Shown here piece by piece: positions 25,561 through 34,896 of a DNA stretch of 64,000 bases (the first letter of the stretch is position 1; the number at the start of each line of letters is the position of its first letter). The stretch lies in contig WGMI01000013.1 of NCBI GenBank assembly GCA_016125155.1, positions 92,024 through 156,023 on the forward strand. The letters run 5' to 3'. The position numbers and the translations under genes were made by a program. The notes under the pieces were generated by a model. The model did no database searches and had not been told where the DNA came from. It worked only from the letters and a program-made list of their open reading frames with translations. Source of the DNA: a bacterium (lineage in GTDB: Bacteria > Bacteroidota > Bacteroidia > Flavobacteriales > Schleiferiaceae).

Positions 25561-27120
25561 TCAGCGACCCAAAGCACTCTGAGCAGCGCGCTCCAGATTA
25601 ATGCTTTTGCCCCCGGGGCTGAGGGTATCGAACCGGACCTTTTTTGGTTTCCCCTCGCCCTCGTGGGGTTCAAGCACTTTGAGCTTGCTGTAGTCGTTTG
25701 AGGTTTCGCTGAGCAACGCCTTGATTTCAGAAGGTTTAAGTTCAGGGAAATACGACAGCAGAAAAGCCACGGCTCCGGTCACCACGGGTGCGGCCATGCT
25801 CGTTCCACTGTAGAAATCATAGGTATTGCCCCCAGGCACCGGGGCGTAAATGTCATAACCTGGGGCAAAAAAGTCGACACTCTGGAGCCCGTAGTTGCTG
25901 AACGGGGCAGGGTAGTTCTTGTTCAGCGAAGTAGTGTGCGCCCCCACTTCAATCCAATAGGGACTCTCGCGCGGTTCAGGATACACCGGATAATGTTCGG
26001 CAAAATCGATGTTTTTGGCGTCGTTGCCCGCGGCATGCACCATAATGACCCCTTTCGACTCGGCAATGCGGATGGCCCGGGCAACCATTTCCGAATCCAT
26101 GGAATAGTATTTTCCAAAACTCATGTTGATAACCTGTGCCCCGTTGCGTGCGGCATACAAAATGGCGTTGGCCACGTCTTTGTCGTATTCGTCTCCATCA
26201 GGTACCGCCCTCAGGGTCATGATGCGCACGTTGGAAGCAATGCCATCGCCCCCTTTGTCGTTGCCGCGCAATGCCCCAACGATGCCCGAAACGTGGGTGC
26301 CATGATCCGGTCGGGGCCCCATAACATCGTTGTTGCCGTATATCGAATCGCTCCAATCGCGCTCTCGATCGCCAACCATAGTTCGGGGGTCGAATTCGGT
26401 ATTCAGTTGGTATTCTACTTTGTTTTGAACCCGCTCGATGTACTCAAACATCTCTTTTTTATTGAAGTCTTCTCGGACGACATTGAGCAAGAAATTCTTA
26501 GAGGCTTTGGTTCGCTCATCGGTCGTTTTCCACTTTTTCAGTTGCGCACGGGTATATCCCTCGCCCAAATCAACCATCGCCAGACTATCGGCAATCCGAT
26601 AAATCGTAGCGAAGCGATTGACACCCTCAAATTCTCCCGTCGCTTCTTCCTTCATCTCCTCGAATTCCTTTTTGGCCCTGGTATACACCGTTTTTTGTTC
26701 CGGTGACGCTTGACCCAGTTTGACCAAGGCGCCATAGTCTCGGACAATGCGAACCAACTCATATTGAGCCACATCAACAGAACCGCTGTCTCCACCGAGG
26801 AAGTTCCAACCGTGGATGTCGTCGACAAAGCCGTTGTTGTCGTCGTCGAGGCCGTTGCCCGGAATTTCGTCTTCGTTCACCCACAAAATGGGCTTCAAGT
26901 CTTCGTGGGTCGTGTCGATGCCCCCGTCGATGACCGCCACGATTACGGTTTTGGGAGTCCGGTTGGCAACAAAGCGATAGGCCTGTTCCGAGGCAATGCC
27001 TGCGGCTTTCTTGTTTTCCGCAACACTCTGATGGTACCAAAAGCGATCTTCCGACTTCTGGGCACTCAGGTTCTCGAGTGTCATAAAAATGGTGAATACC
27101 AGGACGATACAACGACGCAT
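25561..27120 (-). CDS. Subtilisin-like S8 family serine peptidase, exported
   Basis: A 519-residue exported protease with signal peptide (to LSAQ). The catalytic triad is visible: Asp in VIVAVIDGGIDTTHEDL (near residue 66), His in DHGTHVSGIVGA (near 277) and Ser in SGTSMAAPVVTG (near 443). A long insertion lies between the Asp and His segments (about 100-265), as in other Bacteroidota cell-surface or periplasmic subtilases. No T9SS tail is evident. It converges with the heme receptor gene with no gap and diverges from the DUF1684 gene. Confidence 0.93.
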   Translation of the reverse strand: MRRCIVLVFTIFMTLENLSAQKSEDRFWYHQSVAENKKAAGIASEQAYRFVANRTPKTVIVAVIDGGIDTTHEDLKPILWVNEDEIPGNGLDDDNNGFVDDIHGWNFLGGDSGSVDVAQYELVRIVRDYGALVKLGQASPEQKTVYTRAKKEFEEMKEEATGEFEGVNRFATIYRIADSLAMVDLGEGYTRAQLKKWKTTDERTKASKNFLLNVVREDFNKKEMFEYIERVQNKVEYQLNTEFDPRTMVGDRERDWSDSIYGNNDVMGPRPDHGTHVSGIVGALRGNDKGGDGIASNVRIMTLRAVPDGDEYDKDVANAILYAARNGAQVINMSFGKYYSMDSEMVARAIRIAESKGVIMVHAAGNDAKNIDFAEHYPVYPEPRESPYWIEVGAHTTSLNKNYPAPFSNYGLQSVDFFAPGYDIYAPVPGGNTYDFYSGTSMAAPVVTGAVAFLLSYFPELKPSEIKALLSETSNDYSKLKVLEPHEGEGKPKKVRFDTLSPGGKSINLERAAQSALGR

Positions 27121-27179
27121 AAGGGGGTGGAATTATTTCGGTTTATTTGAGGCGCAATATCTCAATCAAAACCTTCCCC

Positions 27180-27818
27180 ATGCCACGCGGATTTCAAAAA
27201 ATCCACCTATCGATCCTGGCCTTTTTGTGGCAGTCGTCCCAGCTCTGCGCCCAAAGCGATTGGGCCTCGGAGATTCGCACTTGGCAAGCCGAAATGAATG
27301 CCTCCTTTGCCGATGCGGAAACCTCTCCTTTGACGCCCAAGGCGTTGAAAAAATTTAAAACACTGCCCTTTTTCAAAGCCGACGAGCGGTTTGTCGTTCG
27401 GGCTACCTTGGTGGAGACGCCTGAAACTGTGCCCTTTGAAATGCCGACCAGCACAGCGCGAAAACCTGTGTACCGACAGTGGGGCTTGCTCGAGTTCTCA
27501 CTAGAAGGCCGTGCTTTTCGAGTGCCTGTTTTTGTTTCAATCGATCTGATGAATGCGGATGGATACGGGGACTACTTGTTTTTCCCGTTTACGGACCGGA
27601 CCAGCGGGGGCGAAACATACGGAGGAGGCCGTTACCTCGATTTGCGTCTGCCCGCCTCGGGGACCGAAATCACGGTTGACTTCAACCGGGCGTACAACCC
27701 CTATTGTGCGTACTCGGACCGCTATTCTTGCCCGATTGTTCCAGCGGACAACTTTATTGATGCCGAAATCCGGGCAGGGGTAATGGCTCCAGGGGAAGGC
27801 AACGGTAAAAAACACTGA
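27180..27818 (+). CDS. DUF1684 family exported protein
   Basis: A 212-residue protein with signal peptide (IHLSILAFLWQSSQLCAQ). The mature part matches DUF1684: FKTLPFFKADERFVVRATL, then DYLFFPFTDRTSGGETYGGGRYLDLRLP and the conserved VDFNRAYNPYCAYSDRYSCPIVPADN. DUF1684 proteins are widespread and uncharacterised. The ATG at 27180 is chosen because it immediately precedes the signal peptide. Confidence 0.88.
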   Translation: MPRGFQKIHLSILAFLWQSSQLCAQSDWASEIRTWQAEMNASFADAETSPLTPKALKKFKTLPFFKADERFVVRATLVETPETVPFEMPTSTARKPVYRQWGLLEFSLEGRAFRVPVFVSIDLMNADGYGDYLFFPFTDRTSGGETYGGGRYLDLRLPASGTEITVDFNRAYNPYCAYSDRYSCPIVPADNFIDAEIRAGVMAPGEGNGKKH

Positions 27819-27836
27819 ATTTCAATTATCTAAACC

Positions 27837-28340
27837 ATGAATCCCGTTCAACTCCACATGCTCTTCAACCACCTGCCCGTTGTGGGGGGCTGGATCGGTC
27901 TGGCCATTCTGATCGCCGGTTTGCTGCGCAAAAGCGAGGCCGTGCGCCGAACCGGGCTCGTTGTTTTGGCCTTCGCCGGTTTGTTCGCCATTCCTGCCAG
28001 CAAATCGGGGGAAGCCTCCGAAAAGGTCATGGAAGAATGGTCGGGGGTATCGCATGAACTCATCCACGAACACGAAGAAGCTGCGGAATGGGCCACGCCT
28101 TTGATGGTGGTTTCCGGTCTGCTGGCCATCGTCGCCTTATTTTGGAAACAGCGGAGCGCAATGGTGTCCTGGGCCGCCGTGGCCGTGGGCTTGTTCGGGG
28201 GTGTAGCCATGATGCGCACCGCCCATTTGGGCGGAATGATCAGGCATCCGGAGTTGACCCAAAGCGCTCCCCTTCCCGTTCAAATCGACCCGGGTCAAAC
28301 CGAATCGCCCGTCGAAGACGAAACGGAACACGACGACTGA
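27837..28340 (+). CDS. Uncharacterised four-helix membrane protein
   Basis: A 167-residue inner-membrane protein with about four hydrophobic helices and histidines near membrane boundaries (NPVQLHMLFNHLPVVGG, HELIHEHEEAAEWATP, TAHLGGMIRHPE). The pattern resembles DUF2231-type proteins, some of which may bind haem or metals, but I cannot fix the family. The C-terminus is a charged tail. It lies 18 bases after the DUF1684 gene and 25 before the MFS gene, so the three are probably one transcript. Confidence 0.7.
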   Translation: MNPVQLHMLFNHLPVVGGWIGLAILIAGLLRKSEAVRRTGLVVLAFAGLFAIPASKSGEASEKVMEEWSGVSHELIHEHEEAAEWATPLMVVSGLLAIVALFWKQRSAMVSWAAVAVGLFGGVAMMRTAHLGGMIRHPELTQSAPLPVQIDPGQTESPVEDETEHDD

Positions 28341-28365
28341 GCCGGACTCCGAGCGCTGTGGGGGT

Positions 28366-29604
28366 ATGAAGCAAAATCGGATGGATAGGCTGCGGTCGTA
28401 TCGCATGATTGTGGTGGCCGCGCTCGGGTATTTCGTCGACATCTACGACCTCATTTTGTTTGGGGTGGTGCGCCTGCCGAGTTTGCGCGATCTGGGCTTG
28501 AACGATGTAGCGTTAGCCAGTGCGAGCGTGCGGCTGCTCAATGTGCAAATGTTTGGGATGTTGCTCGGCGGTTTGCTCTTTGGCATTTGGGGCGACCGCA
28601 AAGGGCGCATTCAAGTGCTTTTCGGTTCGATTTTGCTCTATTCGGTGGCCAATTTGTTGAATGGACTGGTGACCAACCTGGATCAGTATACCTGGGTGCG
28701 CTTTTTTGCGGGGCTCGGTCTGGCCGGCGAATTGGGCGCAGGCATTACGCTGGTTTCTGAGACTCTGTCCAAGGAAAAGAGGGGGTATGGCACCATGATC
28801 GTGGTATTTTTCGGCACGTTTGGGGCGGTAGTCGCGGCCTTGGTGGCCGATGCTTTTGATTGGAGGGTGAGCTATTTTGTCGGGGGCGGACTGGGGTTGA
28901 TGCTCTTGCTGTTGCGGATGCGCTCACTCGAATCGGGGATGTTCTACAAGCTCAAACCCAGCGGGGTAAAGCGAGGCGATTTTGGGATGTTGTTCCGAAA
29001 TAAGGCGCTGTTCTGGCGCTACTTGCGCTGTATTCTTGTCGGGCTACCGGTCTGGTTTGTAGTGGGAATTCTGGTGGTATTTGCCCCGGAATTTGCTGTG
29101 GCACTGGGGGTAGAGGGGGTGGTGAATCCCGGGAAGGTGGTGATGTGGGCCTACATTGGACTATCCGCAGGCGATCTACTCAGCGGAATTTTGAGCCAGG
29201 TGATTGGCAGCCGCAAGCGACCCATTGCCTGGGCCTTGCGGTCGGGTTTGGCGCTCTCTGCAGTCTACCTTTCGGCCCCGTCCCTTTCTCCACCTGGGTT
29301 CTATGCCCTTGTATTTGCTCTGGGTATACCCATGGGGTATTGGGGGCTGTTCGTTACGGTGGCCTCAGAGCACTTTGGCACCAACATTCGTTCTACGGTG
29401 ACCACGACAGTACCCAATTTTGTCCGGGGTGCTACGGTGCCGATTACGCTTTCGTTTGGGTTCTTTGCTCAAACGCTCGGCTGGGGAATGTTGCTCGGCG
29501 CGGTACCGGTGATGCTCACTTCGTTTGGCATCGCGCTCTGGGCGGCCTACGGCCTCGAGGAAACGTTTGGGAAGGATCTGGATTTTGTGGAGGTGGAGGG
29601 GTAG
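28366..29604 (+). CDS. MFS transporter (metabolite:H+ symporter type)
   Basis: A 412-residue, 12-helix major facilitator protein. The loop 2-3 signature GGLLFGIWGDRKGRIQVLFGSILLYSVANL is clear, and VRFFAGLGLAGELGAGITLVSETL resembles the helix-4 region of metabolite:H+ and aromatic-acid:H+ symporters. The substrate is unknown. It is the last gene before a hairpin-rich noncoding region. Confidence 0.9.
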   Translation: MKQNRMDRLRSYRMIVVAALGYFVDIYDLILFGVVRLPSLRDLGLNDVALASASVRLLNVQMFGMLLGGLLFGIWGDRKGRIQVLFGSILLYSVANLLNGLVTNLDQYTWVRFFAGLGLAGELGAGITLVSETLSKEKRGYGTMIVVFFGTFGAVVAALVADAFDWRVSYFVGGGLGLMLLLLRMRSLESGMFYKLKPSGVKRGDFGMLFRNKALFWRYLRCILVGLPVWFVVGILVVFAPEFAVALGVEGVVNPGKVVMWAYIGLSAGDLLSGILSQVIGSRKRPIAWALRSGLALSAVYLSAPSLSPPGFYALVFALGIPMGYWGLFVTVASEHFGTNIRSTVTTTVPNFVRGATVPITLSFGFFAQTLGWGMLLGAVPVMLTSFGIALWAAYGLEETFGKDLDFVEVEG

Positions 29605-29785
29605 TTTTTGGTGATGCGGATCCCGTCGTTCAATGTTCGAAAATTCACCCTTTCTCAAGACAAGAAACGGGTCACAGGGTATTTCTGGGGAGAGCAGTTT
29701 CTTCAATCCTTCCAAGGTTCTGCATTTTGGCAGAATCAGGCTTATGACTGTTTGAATAAACGAGGGTCTTCCAAAAAGTTTCTGG

Positions 29786-29802
29786 GACTTCGGGTCGAAG
29801 TC
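29786..29802. repeat. Inverted repeat, 7-bp arms
   Basis: GACTTCG-GGT-CGAAGTC, perfect arms, in the spacer after the MFS gene. No T-run follows, so it is not a standard terminator. Confidence 0.6.
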
Positions 29803-29871
29803 TTCCGGCTACCCCGATGATGCTTTAAAGTTGGCCTGCGCTGTTCATTCCCTCTCTACGACTCGGCAGGT

Positions 29872-29893
29872 GCCCCGCACAATCGTGCGGGGC
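29872..29893. repeat. Inverted repeat, 9-bp GC-rich arms
   Basis: GCCCCGCAC-AATC-GTGCGGGGC, perfect arms. Very stable as RNA or single-stranded DNA. No adjacent T-run. Confidence 0.7.
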
Positions 29894-29957
29894 TAGGTGT
29901 CCGTTGGTGAAAAAAAAGCGCGGTGGGCTTCTTTCTTTGCTGCTCCAAAAAAAGAGT

Positions 29958-29981
29958 AGAGCCACGACGCCTCGTGGCTCT
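29958..29981. repeat. Inverted repeat, 10-bp arms
   Basis: AGAGCCACGA-CGCC-TCGTGGCTCT, perfect arms with a 4-base loop. It has the size expected of REP-like hairpins; a transposase of the REP-associated type lies about 350 bases away. Confidence 0.7.
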
Positions 29982-30322
29982 GTTGGATTGTCCAAATATT
30001 CACATCGGTCAAGCGCTCTCTTGTCCACCCCGTTCATGATTCTTTTTTGGAGCGCTTTGGCCGAGATCGCGCCGCAAGGCTCACTGGCCGTTGCGGCTTG
30101 GTGCGACTCGGCGTTGCTGCCCTTGGATTTTCTAAAACACCATAACCGGAGTCGAGAGGCCTTAAACACCTTGATAGCCGGACAACTCGTCGATCTCTTG
30201 TGGGATTAAATTATTATGGTGCTGATGCCTTTAAAAGAACACCTTGGGCCAAATTGAGTCTGTCCCTTGGGGACTCTAAGTGACAGGAAATGTGTATAAC
30301 TAGATAACCCATTTTCACCTAG

Positions 30323-31030
30323 TCCCCAGAAATTTCCGCTGTCCCCTTATTTCGCAGCCAATATCGTATCCCATCCCATCGCAAACAGAACTGGAACTAC
30401 CGAGGCCCGGGTCTGTTCTTCATTACCCTTTGTACCCAAAGGAAAACTCGTCATTTCGGTACCATTGTCCGGAATCAGGCTGGAAATCCGGAAATGATCC
30501 ATTCCCAGATCGGCCTCATCGCTCAGGCTGAATGGAACCGAACCTTCGATTTGCGCCTTGATATGTATCTCATTCAGGGGGCCTTTGTGGTGATGCCAGA
30601 TCATGTTCACGCGATTATCGGAATCGGGCGCAATCCCTTTAATCGGAATTCCCACAAAATGGAATTTCTGGCCAATTCCGCATTTGATTTCAATAGTATT
30701 TCCAATGGTACAGACGCCATGCATGGCGATGCCGAATTAATTGATCGCATTAATGCGATAAATGAAATCAATGCGATTACACATCCCATTCCCGATAATT
30801 CAATTCTGCCAAAAATTGCATCTAACAAATTCGGACCCCCATTGCACAATCTCGGATCCATCATTCGGGGATATAAATCGGCTGTGACGATGGCGGCCCG
30901 GGCCATCAATCCCAATTTCGCTTGGCAACGTGGATATCACGACCGCGTGATTCAATCGGAAATCCAATTAAAACGTATTCACGCCTATATCGAAAACAAT
31001 GTGCGTCGGTGGAAACACATTGATGGATAA
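30323..31030 (+). pseudogene. REP-associated Y1 (RAYT/IS200-like) transposase lacking a normal start
   Basis: The frame opens after a TAG at 30320 and encodes about 235 residues of a Y1-type single-strand transposase. Family sequence is recognisable before the first ATG (NWNYRGPGLFFITLCTQRKTRHFGTIV, about 30392-30470), then the HUH motif MPDHVHAII (near 30594) and the presumed catalytic tyrosine in WQRGYHDRVIQSE followed by YIENNVRRW. The first ATG (30494) would delete the first beta strand. No ATG, GTG or TTG occurs in frame upstream, so the gene is either broken or uses a rare start such as ATT at 30332. The middle (about 30735-30800) is A+T-rich and repetitive. Confidence 0.7.
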
Positions 31031-31150
31031 TTCCGGCATCCGCGGTATGCGTCGGTGGACGATGACGACGTTAAATACGAAACGACGATCACGACGAAAA
31101 TGCGGTCAATTCGATGAATTTAACACATTCCCCGAAGCCTAATCCGGGAA

Positions 31151-31714
31151 TCAAATCGCCATAATCTCGCCTTCCTTTTTGGTCAAAATATCCTCGACCA
31201 TTTTGACATACTGATCGGTGAATTTTTGCACTTTGGCTTCGGCGTCTTTTTCCATGTCCTCCGGCAGCCCGTCTTTGCCCAATTTCTTGAGCTCTTCCAT
31301 GGCCTCTTTACGGGCATTGCGAATCCCAACGCGGGCGTCTTCTGCTTCGCTCTTAGAGCGCTTGACCAAATCTTTGCGACGCTCTTCGGTCAAAGGCGGA
31401 ATGTTGATGATGATCTGCTCCCCGTTGTTCATCGGGTTCAATCCCAAATTGGCCGCCAAAATGGCTTTTTCGATGTCCGGTATTAGCTTTTTCTCCCAAG
31501 GCTGAACCGTCAAGGTTCGCGCATCGGGCGTATTGATGTTGCTCAGCTGAGACAAGGGAGTACTGGCTCCGTAATAGTCTACCCGCACCCCTTCGAGCAT
31601 GCTCGGGTTGGCGCGACCGGCGCGGATTTTCACCAATTCCTTTTCAAGGTGCTTGACCGCCTTGTCCATATCGGCCTTGGCCGAATCGAAAATCAACTCC
31701 AAATCCTCTTCCAT
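31151..31714 (-). CDS. frr: Ribosome recycling factor
   Basis: A 187-residue RRF that splits post-termination ribosomes with EF-G. Family hallmarks are present: KAVKHLEKELVKIRAGRANPSMLEGVRVDYYG, then LTVQPWEKKLIPDIEKAI and PPLTEERRKDLVKRSKSEAEDARVGIRNAR. The frame opens with a TTG, but the ATG at 31714 is used. It follows pyrH by five bases, the standard bacterial pair. Confidence 0.97.
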   Translation of the reverse strand: MEEDLELIFDSAKADMDKAVKHLEKELVKIRAGRANPSMLEGVRVDYYGASTPLSQLSNINTPDARTLTVQPWEKKLIPDIEKAILAANLGLNPMNNGEQIIINIPPLTEERRKDLVKRSKSEAEDARVGIRNARKEAMEELKKLGKDGLPEDMEKDAEAKVQKFTDQYVKMVEDILTKKEGEIMAI

Positions 31715-31719
31715 AGTGC

Positions 31720-32427
31720 TCAATGATTCACCAAGGTTCCAATCTTTTCGCCCATCACCACCTTCTTGAGATTGCCCGGTTTGTTCATATCGAAAACCAA
31801 AATCGGCAAATTGTTCTCCTTGCTCAAGGTAAACGCGGTCAGATCCATCACATTCAATCCCTTCTCGTAGACCTCGTCGTAGGTCACCGTATCGTACTTG
31901 GTCGCCGTGGCGTCTTTTTCCGGATCGGCTGTGTAAATGCCATCCACCCGGGTGCCTTTCAAAATGACATCGGCCCCAATTTCGATCGCCCTCAAGGTCG
32001 CGGCCGTATCGGTTGTGAAATACGGATTGCCCGTACCCGCCCCGAAAATCACCACCCTTCCTTTTTCGAGATGACGCACCGCCCGGCGGCGGATAAACGG
32101 CTCGGCTATTTTGTCCATTTCAATGGCCGACTGCAACCGCGTATACACTCCTTCGTGTTCGAGGGCCGATTGCAACGCCAAACCGTTGATCATGGTCGCC
32201 AACATCCCCATATGATCGGCCTGAACGCGGTCCATGCCTTGATTGGCCGCTGGCATTCCGCGGAAGATGTTGCCTCCGCCAATCACCACCGCCACCTGCA
32301 CCCCGGCCTCGACTACCGTCTTGATTTCTTGGGCGTATTCCGCCAAACGACCCCCATCAATCCCGTAATTCTGTTCACCCATTAAGGCTTCGCCACTGAG
32401 CTTGAGGAGAATGCGTTGGTACTTCAC
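31720..32427 (-). CDS. pyrH: UMP kinase
   Basis: A 235-residue amino-acid-kinase-fold enzyme that phosphorylates [19 protein letters not shown] and [11 protein letters not shown] (nucleotide binding), [43 protein letters not shown] and [15 protein letters not shown] are all typical. Length is normal. Usually this pair follows rpsB-tsf; here it is about 30 kb away from them. Confidence 0.97.
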   Translation of the reverse strand: MKYQRILLKLSGEALMGEQNYGIDGGRLAEYAQEIKTVVEAGVQVAVVIGGGNIFRGMPAANQGMDRVQADHMGMLATMINGLALQSALEHEGVYTRLQSAIEMDKIAEPFIRRRAVRHLEKGRVVIFGAGTGNPYFTTDTAATLRAIEIGADVILKGTRVDGIYTADPEKDATATKYDTVTYDEVYEKGLNVMDLTAFTLSKENNLPILVFDMNKPGNLKKVVMGEKIGTLVNH

Positions 32428-32492
32428 GGTGCTTTGTTGTTGCGGGCGAAATTAGTCAAAATGCGCCGCGTCCGAGGGCTTTGCGCGATTCC

Positions 32493-34799
32493 TCAGAGCG
32501 TCCAGCGCAACAGCACATTGAAGCGTCTGGGTGGTCCCAACTGGGCCGGGCGCGGCTGGACCTCCTCGTTGGTGAGGTTGTCCACCGTTATTCCCCCCAT
32601 CCAGTGCGCATTGAAGGCATAGAGCAAACGGACATCGAAGACCAGATCGTCTCCCTCCGCCTTTTGCTCCAACCTCGATTCCTTGATGCCGACGCCTGGA
32701 ATGAGAATTTCGACCAAGGGGCTTTCAAAGATTCCATCGATGTTGCGCATAAACCCATTGCCGCGCATTCCCGCGCCCAGGGTCCACTGCCGCCAATGCG
32801 CCTCGACATCGAGCCGATATAGCCGTTCGTAGCGGTACTTTAAAATATGGTCGGTGGTGTCGCTGCTTGTATTCAAATAGCTCATTTCGTTCCCATTGGA
32901 GTCTGTCGCGTAGATGAGATTCGGTTCGAGGGCCACGGGCTGCGCCCAGTTGAAACCGGCCAAAAAGCGCAGATCGACCGCCCCCCAGCGCGCTTCGCCC
33001 CCCAACTCGATCTCCACCCCGCTGATTTGGGTCGGACCCGTGTTGACAGAGCGAAACCCCAGGCCCACCGGGTTCTGAGGGGTCGATTCCCACTGGGCAA
33101 ACTGAAACTCGAGCATGTTTTCGTAGCGCATCCAATACGCGGCCACGTCCACATACAGCCCCTTATCGCCCAAGGGCAACTCCTGACGTAACCCAATTTC
33201 GGCCGAGACACCCTCTTCCGGCTTTAACTGGGGACTGGGAAGCACAAAAATGGCCCCGACGTTGGTCAGGGTATACCGCTCTGCCATGCTCGGAAAACGA
33301 AAGCCCTCGCCCACACTTGCGCGCGCATAGGTGGCATGCCCAAAGCGATGATTCAACCCAAAGCGCACAAGGGGGCGAGAATAGCGATCTTCGTCCATAC
33401 GCACTTCTTCCCAACGGAACCCACCCACCAGTTTGAGTCGGCCAAAGTCCTTTTCAACCTGAGCGAACAGGGCGAGGTTGGATGCCTCGTGCCGGCCTTG
33501 AAACAACTCGGAATTGGACTCGCTCATGCTCCCGAACAACCCCGATTGCACCACCCAGCCCTGGTTGAAGCTCCTGCGATAGGTGTATTGTCCCATCCAC
33601 TGATCGGAGCGGTTGGCAAAATCGGTGGTGCGGTTGGCCGCATTGTTGTCGACCCGCAGATAGCGTAGCCGGACTTTGTGGGTATTCGCGCCTTGCACAT
33701 AGGTGGCATGCGGATCGAGAAATACGTCGGCACCTGTGGTCTGGGTCACCGAACTATCGAGGGCCACATAAGGGGTACTCCGGCTGTTCCAGAGCAGGGC
33801 ATCGCCGGTCTTGCTCCACATCAATCCCCCGTCTAGGCCATAGGCCAGTCCTTTGATCCGCGTGCTTTGAATTTGGGTCTGGGCAAACAACCGCGCGCGG
33901 GCGTCGGGTTCGTCGAAGCGATAACCGCGGTCGTTCATCAACAAACCCGAAAAACGGTAGGCGACTTTCGACTGTCCTGACGAAAAACCAAAACGCGCCG
34001 ATTGGGTGGTGCGGGCGCTTTCCCACCATTGATAATCCGACCGAGCCGGGGCCCCGTAGACGGAACTGCCCAGCTGCACCATGGCCTGGGGCTCGACACT
34101 GGGAAGCTCCGTGCGCAGATGAATCACTCCGTTTAGGGCGGAAGAACCATAGAGCGAAGAGGCCGCTCCTTTGAGCACCTCGATTTGAGAGGCGCTCTCA
34201 AACGGCAATAAATCCCACTGGACTTGGCCAGCATCGGGCGAAATCAACGGCAAATCGTTGAGCAAAACCTGCACCCGTGTTCCGGCTCCATAACTCCATC
34301 CGCTGCCACTGCGCACGTTGGCTTGGCCGTCTGCGATGTTCAAACCCGGGAGTTGTTCGAGGGTGTTCTCGACGTTCAAACTGCCCCGGTTGTCGAGGAC
34401 ATAAGGCTTGAGCACGCTGATGGATACCGATGTTTCCGAACGCCGCTGTTCTGAAAGACTGGCGGTGACCACCACATCGGCCAATTGGGCCGGATCGGCT
34501 TCAAGTACAATCTCGAGCGATTTGGTGCCGGGGCTGAGTTCCACCGCTTTTTTCCGGTAGCCGGGAGCCGAAACCTCGATGCGCTCCGTTGCAGCGCCCT
34601 CTGAGGCCCACGATACCCATCCCTCGGCATCTGCAAAGCCCGCCTGATGGCGGTCGAGAGAGCGCACCACGGCTCCGGGTACAGGAGCCCCACTCCGGTC
34701 GGATACGCGGAGCTCGATCTGGGGACCCTTTTGGGCGAGGGCGGTCCAACCCGAAATCCACCCACCCAACACCATCAACAATGCGAATCCGTACTTCAT
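32493..34799 (-). CDS. TonB-dependent receptor (siderophore/cobalamin-type plug)
   Basis: A 768-residue outer-membrane receptor. It has a signal peptide (to TALAQ), a carboxypeptidase-like domain (IELRVSDRSGAPVPGAVVRS), a plug with NVENTLEQLPGLNIADGQANVRSGSGWSYG and SQIEVLKGAASSLYGSSALNGVIHLRTE, and a long barrel ending LLRWTL. The GSG...VQVLLNDLP plug segment is like BtuB/FepA-type receptors, but the ligand is not identifiable. It is a single gene with no SusD-like or transport partner nearby. Confidence 0.9.
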   Translation of the reverse strand: MKYGFALLMVLGGWISGWTALAQKGPQIELRVSDRSGAPVPGAVVRSLDRHQAGFADAEGWVSWASEGAATERIEVSAPGYRKKAVELSPGTKSLEIVLEADPAQLADVVVTASLSEQRRSETSVSISVLKPYVLDNRGSLNVENTLEQLPGLNIADGQANVRSGSGWSYGAGTRVQVLLNDLPLISPDAGQVQWDLLPFESASQIEVLKGAASSLYGSSALNGVIHLRTELPSVEPQAMVQLGSSVYGAPARSDYQWWESARTTQSARFGFSSGQSKVAYRFSGLLMNDRGYRFDEPDARARLFAQTQIQSTRIKGLAYGLDGGLMWSKTGDALLWNSRSTPYVALDSSVTQTTGADVFLDPHATYVQGANTHKVRLRYLRVDNNAANRTTDFANRSDQWMGQYTYRRSFNQGWVVQSGLFGSMSESNSELFQGRHEASNLALFAQVEKDFGRLKLVGGFRWEEVRMDEDRYSRPLVRFGLNHRFGHATYARASVGEGFRFPSMAERYTLTNVGAIFVLPSPQLKPEEGVSAEIGLRQELPLGDKGLYVDVAAYWMRYENMLEFQFAQWESTPQNPVGLGFRSVNTGPTQISGVEIELGGEARWGAVDLRFLAGFNWAQPVALEPNLIYATDSNGNEMSYLNTSSDTTDHILKYRYERLYRLDVEAHWRQWTLGAGMRGNGFMRNIDGIFESPLVEILIPGVGIKESRLEQKAEGDDLVFDVRLLYAFNAHWMGGITVDNLTNEEVQPRPAQLGPPRRFNVLLRWTL

Positions 34800-34883
34800 A
34801 TCCCCCGGTTTTGGCTTCCCTTTCGGGGGCAATCTAGCCAATTTTAACAGGGCGGGGTGGGTTATTTTTTGAAATCGCATTAT

Positions 34884-34891
34884 TACATTTG
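34884..34891 (+). promoter_or_regulatory. -7 element (TACATTTG) of the SDR-dprA pair
   Basis: TACATTTG matches TAnnTTTG and ends five bases before the ATG at 34897, the same spacing as at tetR, so the transcript probably starts at or next to the start codon. No -33 TTTG lies at standard spacing. Confidence 0.45.
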
Positions 34892-34896
34892 GAGCC

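Larger units (their letters stand above)
29605..30322. other. Noncoding, hairpin-rich intergenic region
   Basis: No credible gene is seen here; the open frames lack family features and lie on both strands over the same hairpins. Three perfect inverted repeats stand out: 29786-29802 (7-bp arms), 29872-29893 (9-bp arms, 4-base loop) and 29958-29981 (10-bp arms, 4-base loop). Near 30256-30276 a weaker palindrome of the GAGTC...GACTC type adjoins the transposase-like gene. Confidence 0.6.

Noticed and set aside
29608..29820. 70-codon plus-strand frame just after the MFS gene
   Set aside because: No recognisable features, includes a hairpin, composition unlike real genes of the window.
29825..30209. 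Open frames of about 100-114 codons on both strands in the hairpin-rich spacer
   Set aside because: They lie across perfect inverted repeats, have no recognisable domain, and both strands are open over the same bases, so neither is convincing as a gene.
30735..30800. Short repetitive AATGCGAT-like stretch considered as a CRISPR or direct-repeat array
   Set aside because: Units are short, irregular and inside a coding frame; no spacers of constant length.
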